Positions 4,654 to 6,727 of a DNA stretch of 6,727 nt are shown here, piece after piece (the stretch's first letter is position 1; every line of letters begins with the position of its first letter). A model generated the notes under the pieces. The model had not been told where the DNA came from, made no database searches, and worked only from the letters and a program-made list of their open reading frames with translations. Both the position numbers and the translations under genes were made by a program. The stretch is taken from contig DCGB01000021.1 of assembly GCA_002314515.1 (NCBI GenBank), forward strand, positions 3,663-10,389, written 5' to 3'. Source of the DNA: Solobacterium sp. UBA1789 (lineage in GTDB: Bacteria > Bacillota_I > Bacilli_A > Erysipelotrichales > Erysipelotrichaceae).

Positions 4654-5902
4654 GATAATGCAGATAATTGAAGATCACAAGGACAAAAAGTGTTCCTGTG
4701 GTATAGTTCATGAGACAGCAATCAAGGATGTTCAGCTGGGCTCTGGTATTGTCAAAGATGTTGGCGAAATATTAAAGAAAAATAATTTTTCCACTAATCT
4801 TTTGGTTGTTGCCGACAGGAACACTTTAAAGGCCTCTGAAGGTATCAAGGAAGCTCTTAGAGATTTTAAAGTAACTTATCATATCTATGATGATCTAAGA
4901 GTGGCAACAATAGAAGTTGTTGAAGAAATAGAGGCTTTAATTAAGGATAAGGATATTGCCGTTTTATCCGTTGGTACAGGTTCTTTGAATGACCCTTGCC
5001 GTTTAGCCTGTGCCCGTCAGAATAAGATGTTTGCGATTTTTGCCACTGCTCCATCAATGGATGGCTTTGCCTCCTATGGTGCACCAATTGTTAAGGGTAG
5101 CTTTAAATCTACTTATCCAGCCAAGTCACCAGATGTCATTATTGCCGATACAAAGATCCTGGCAGCTGCACCAGGTGAATTAAAGGCCTCCGGTTTTGGT
5201 GATATGGTTGCCAAATATGTGGCTTTAATCGACTGGAAAATATCAAGCCTATTAATCAACGAGTACTGGTGTGATGATGTTGCAGCCATCACCAGAGAAG
5301 CAATTGATCAGTTGATGGGCATGGCTGATCGTGTTCAGGTCAATGATGAAGAAACAGCCGGCAGAATATTTGAAGCCCTGCTGATGACCGGCATTGGTAT
5401 GTCCTATACCAAAACATCACGTCCAGCTTCCGGTTGTGAGCATATGATTGCCCACTTAATGGAATGTAAAGAAATTCAGGATGGTATAGTTCCTGATTTT
5501 CATGGCGTTGATGTTGGTGTCTGCACTTTGGAGATGCTGAAATATTATAATGAACTGGCTAAGATTGAAAGTATTGATACAAGACTGGAAAAAGTCGATT
5601 GGGATGATGTCTACAAGTGGTTTGGTCCAATGGCTGATGATGTCAAAAAGCTCAATGAACCAACAATTACGGAAAAAGTTGATCCTAAGCTGTTAAAAGA
5701 ATTATGGCCAGAGATTAGAGAAATCATTAAATCGGTTCCAGATTATGAAACCTGTAAGGAAGCCATGATTAAAGCCGGTTGTAAGATCACAATTGAAGAT
5801 ATTGGTAAAACTCAGAAGTTCTATGATGATTGTCTGAAATATTCACCATTCATGCGTTATCGTCTGACTTTGCTTAGAATGAAAGATATGATAATTAATT
5901 AA
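4646..5902 (+). CDS. egsA: sn-glycerol-1-phosphate dehydrogenase (AraM/EgsA family)
   Basis: The enzyme reduces dihydroxyacetone phosphate to sn-glycerol-1-phosphate with NAD(P)H and belongs to the iron-containing/polyol dehydrogenase fold. The 418-residue chain shows LGSG at 31-34, SVGTGSLNDPCR at 108-119 (nucleotide binding), ATAPSMDGFASYGAPI at 133-148, IIADTKILAAAPGELKASGF at 165-184, GFGDMVAKY at 183-191, the DW pair at 196-197, GCEHMIAH at 263-270 and FHGVDVGV at 285-292. Asp186, His266 and His286 are the expected metal ligands (Zn2+ or Ni2+). A CSCGxxH motif at 16-22 precedes the core, as in bacterial AraM-type proteins. In B. subtilis AraM supplies glycerol-1-phosphate for heptaprenylglyceryl lipid made by PcrB; no pcrB or arabinose gene is visible here. 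It is the last gene of the operon and is followed by a strong terminator. The related glycerol dehydrogenase and 3-dehydroquinate synthase families fit the motifs less well. Confidence 0.88.
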   Translation: MNRIMQIIEDHKDKKCSCGIVHETAIKDVQLGSGIVKDVGEILKKNNFSTNLLVVADRNTLKASEGIKEALRDFKVTYHIYDDLRVATIEVVEEIEALIKDKDIAVLSVGTGSLNDPCRLACARQNKMFAIFATAPSMDGFASYGAPIVKGSFKSTYPAKSPDVIIADTKILAAAPGELKASGFGDMVAKYVALIDWKISSLLINEYWCDDVAAITREAIDQLMGMADRVQVNDEETAGRIFEALLMTGIGMSYTKTSRPASGCEHMIAHLMECKEIQDGIVPDFHGVDVGVCTLEMLKYYNELAKIESIDTRLEKVDWDDVYKWFGPMADDVKKLNEPTITEKVDPKLLKELWPEIREIIKSVPDYETCKEAMIKAGCKITIEDIGKTQKFYDDCLKYSPFMRYRLTLLRMKDMIIN

Positions 5903-5928
5903 AAAAAATGACCTCTGGGTCATTTTTT
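5903..5928. terminator. Strong bidirectional terminator between G1P dehydrogenase and M20 peptidase genes
   Basis: TGACC (5909-5913) pairs with GGTCA (5918-5922) over a 4-nt TCTG loop. The stem extends through A5903-A5908 with T5923-T5928, giving 11 bp in all. T6 on the right and A8 on the left (5901-5908) provide U tracts for both strands. The minus-strand gene's TAA stop (complement of 5927-5929) overlaps the T run, so the convergent genes share one compact terminator. Confidence 0.9.
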
Positions 5929-6727
5929 AATCATAAATCGATGGACAGATATCACTTCCAGCCATCAGCAGTAACAACAGGAAAGTTGCCTGACAAGTCA
6001 GATAGGCATCTTTGGTTGGGAAGAGTTCTTTTAAAGAATGTACATAAGTTTCAATTTTGGAACCACCACCAACGCAGACTGCCGGTTTTCCTAAACCAAT
6101 TGGTACATTGGAGTTACAGCAGCCTCCTTTGGTATAAACAGGTTCTTCATTAAAATAACGGATAACTTCCCCAAAGGCTCTAACTAAAGGAGTATCCTTA
6201 TCCTGCTGGCCAGCGGCCATTTCACATAAAACTTCTGATGTATAGCTTATTTCACCTGGCTTGTTCCATTTACTGTTTTCTTCTTCACAGGCTTCTTTGA
6301 CATTCTTTTCGATTTCAGCTTCGATTTTCTTTAGGACTTCACCATCATCACTGCGGAAGTTAATGATGAAAGATACTTCATTTGGAATGGCATGAAGGCC
6401 TTCAAAAGAACCGCCTTTGACTGATGTTACGGCAAAACAGGACTTAGGGTTTTCAACAGGAACTGTCATATCAGCAATTTTGGCAATAGCTCGGCCCATG
6501 GCATGAGGTGCCTGGGCAATTAATGAAAATGCACCAAAGCTGTGACCATCTTTACCATGGAAAGTATATCTTTTGGTTAAAACGCCAGTGGCATTAAAGG
6601 TTATAGCTGTAAAATTGGCACCATCAACACTTAAGTCTGCCTTAAAATCCGGGTGGTCCTTAACAAGCTGTTTCATACCACCTAAAGAACCGGCTCCTTC
6701 TTCCTGGGCAGTGGCGGCAAAAATCAT
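5927..6727 (-). CDS. M20-family metallopeptidase, C-terminal part, truncated by window edge
   Basis: The visible 266 residues are the C-terminal part of a zinc-dependent M20 peptidase or deacylase (ArgE/DapE/CPG2/PepT group). The ATG at the very edge is internal: it starts inside the family strand leading to the catalytic Glu pair (fragment Glu9-Glu10, TAQEEGAGSLGG). SVDG at 33-36 fits the next metal-ligand region. The dimerization (lid) domain runs from about 48 to 155 with FHGKDGHSFGAF at 56-67 and its conserved His62. The catalytic domain resumes near 165 and includes GLGKPAVCVGGGSKIETYVHS at 211-231, where His230 fits the last metal ligand. The common STDAN segment reads CCNSN at 203-207, a departure of unknown effect. 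The N-terminal half with the other metal ligands is outside the window, so substrate (dipeptide, tripeptide or N-acyl amino acid) cannot be set. The gene converges on the operon. Confidence 0.85.
   Translation of the reverse strand: MIFAATAQEEGAGSLGGMKQLVKDHPDFKADLSVDGANFTAITFNATGVLTKRYTFHGKDGHSFGAFSLIAQAPHAMGRAIAKIADMTVPVENPKSCFAVTSVKGGSFEGLHAIPNEVSFIINFRSDDGEVLKKIEAEIEKNVKEACEEENSKWNKPGEISYTSEVLCEMAAGQQDKDTPLVRAFGEVIRYFNEEPVYTKGGCCNSNVPIGLGKPAVCVGGGSKIETYVHSLKELFPTKDAYLTCQATFLLLLLMAGSDICPSIYD

Larger units (their letters stand above)
1327..5902 (+). other. Six-gene operon: CHR pair, HAD, nucleoside hydrolase, CinA-like, G1P dehydrogenase
   Basis: Six genes run in one direction with ATGA overlaps at 1857 and 2417, a 2-nt gap at 3191-3192, a 12-nt gap at 4144-4155 and an 8-nt overlap at 4646-4653. 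I found no internal terminator and no convincing internal promoter. The predicted promoter is near 1303 and the terminator at 5903-5928. Co-transcription is therefore very likely, and a shared metabolic role is probable. Confidence 0.85.

Noticed and set aside
5908..6153. Plus-strand open frame after the G1P dehydrogenase gene
   Set aside because: It starts inside the terminator hairpin and is antisense to conserved M20 peptidase sequence.
1..6727. CRISPR array, tRNA, rRNA, insertion sequence or riboswitch
   Set aside because: No spaced direct repeats, RNA gene landmarks, transposase or inverted-repeat ends were seen; gaps between genes are too short for a riboswitch.

Overview
The window looks like a piece of chromosome from an AT-rich (by eye roughly 40% G+C, not counted) Gram-positive-type bacterium, most likely an anaerobic Firmicute close to Erysipelotrichia. 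The pointers are purine-rich Shine-Dalgarno sites, tightly overlapping genes, a half-size CHR transporter pair, a bacterial glycerol-1-phosphate dehydrogenase and a catabolic nanE. TGA ends three genes and every tryptophan I checked is TGG, so the standard bacterial code applies and Mycoplasma/Spiroplasma are excluded. The taxon is an inference from protein style, not from a marker gene. I see no mobile element, CRISPR array, tRNA or rRNA.

Layout. (1) Positions 1-559, plus strand: the C-terminal 185 residues of a GT-B fold family 4 glycosyltransferase, cut by the window edge. (2) Positions 578-1285, minus strand: nanE, N-acetylmannosamine-6-phosphate 2-epimerase, converging on the glycosyltransferase across a shared hairpin terminator. 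(3) A 41-nt divergent intergenic region (1286-1326) with a 15-bp AT palindrome whose two halves each carry a TATAAT facing outward, plus a weak cre-like element. (4) Positions 1327-5902, plus strand: a compact six-gene operon, made of two half-size CHR-family transporters, a Cof-type HAD phosphatase, an inosine-uridine-type nucleoside hydrolase, a divergent stand-alone CinA C-terminal (PncC-like) protein and an sn-glycerol-1-phosphate dehydrogenase. Junctions are ATGA overlap, ATGA overlap, 2-nt gap, 12-nt gap and 8-nt overlap. (5) A second two-way hairpin terminator. (6) Positions 5927-6727, minus strand: the C-terminal part of an M20-family metallopeptidase, cut by the right edge.

How it may work together. 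NanE belongs to amino-sugar (sialic acid/ManNAc) catabolism, feeding GlcNAc-6-P. The operon combines membrane transport of an unknown anion (CHR pair), dephosphorylation (HAD), cleavage of a ribonucleoside (nucleoside hydrolase), a protein related to nicotinamide mononucleotide deamidase, and an NAD(P)H-dependent enzyme that makes glycerol-1-phosphate, the stereoisomer used in archaeal lipids. A nucleotide/NAD salvage unit tied to glycerol-1-phosphate metabolism is one reading; the exact substrates cannot be told from sequence. This six-gene combination is the most interesting item here, and its conservation in other genomes is the decisive test.
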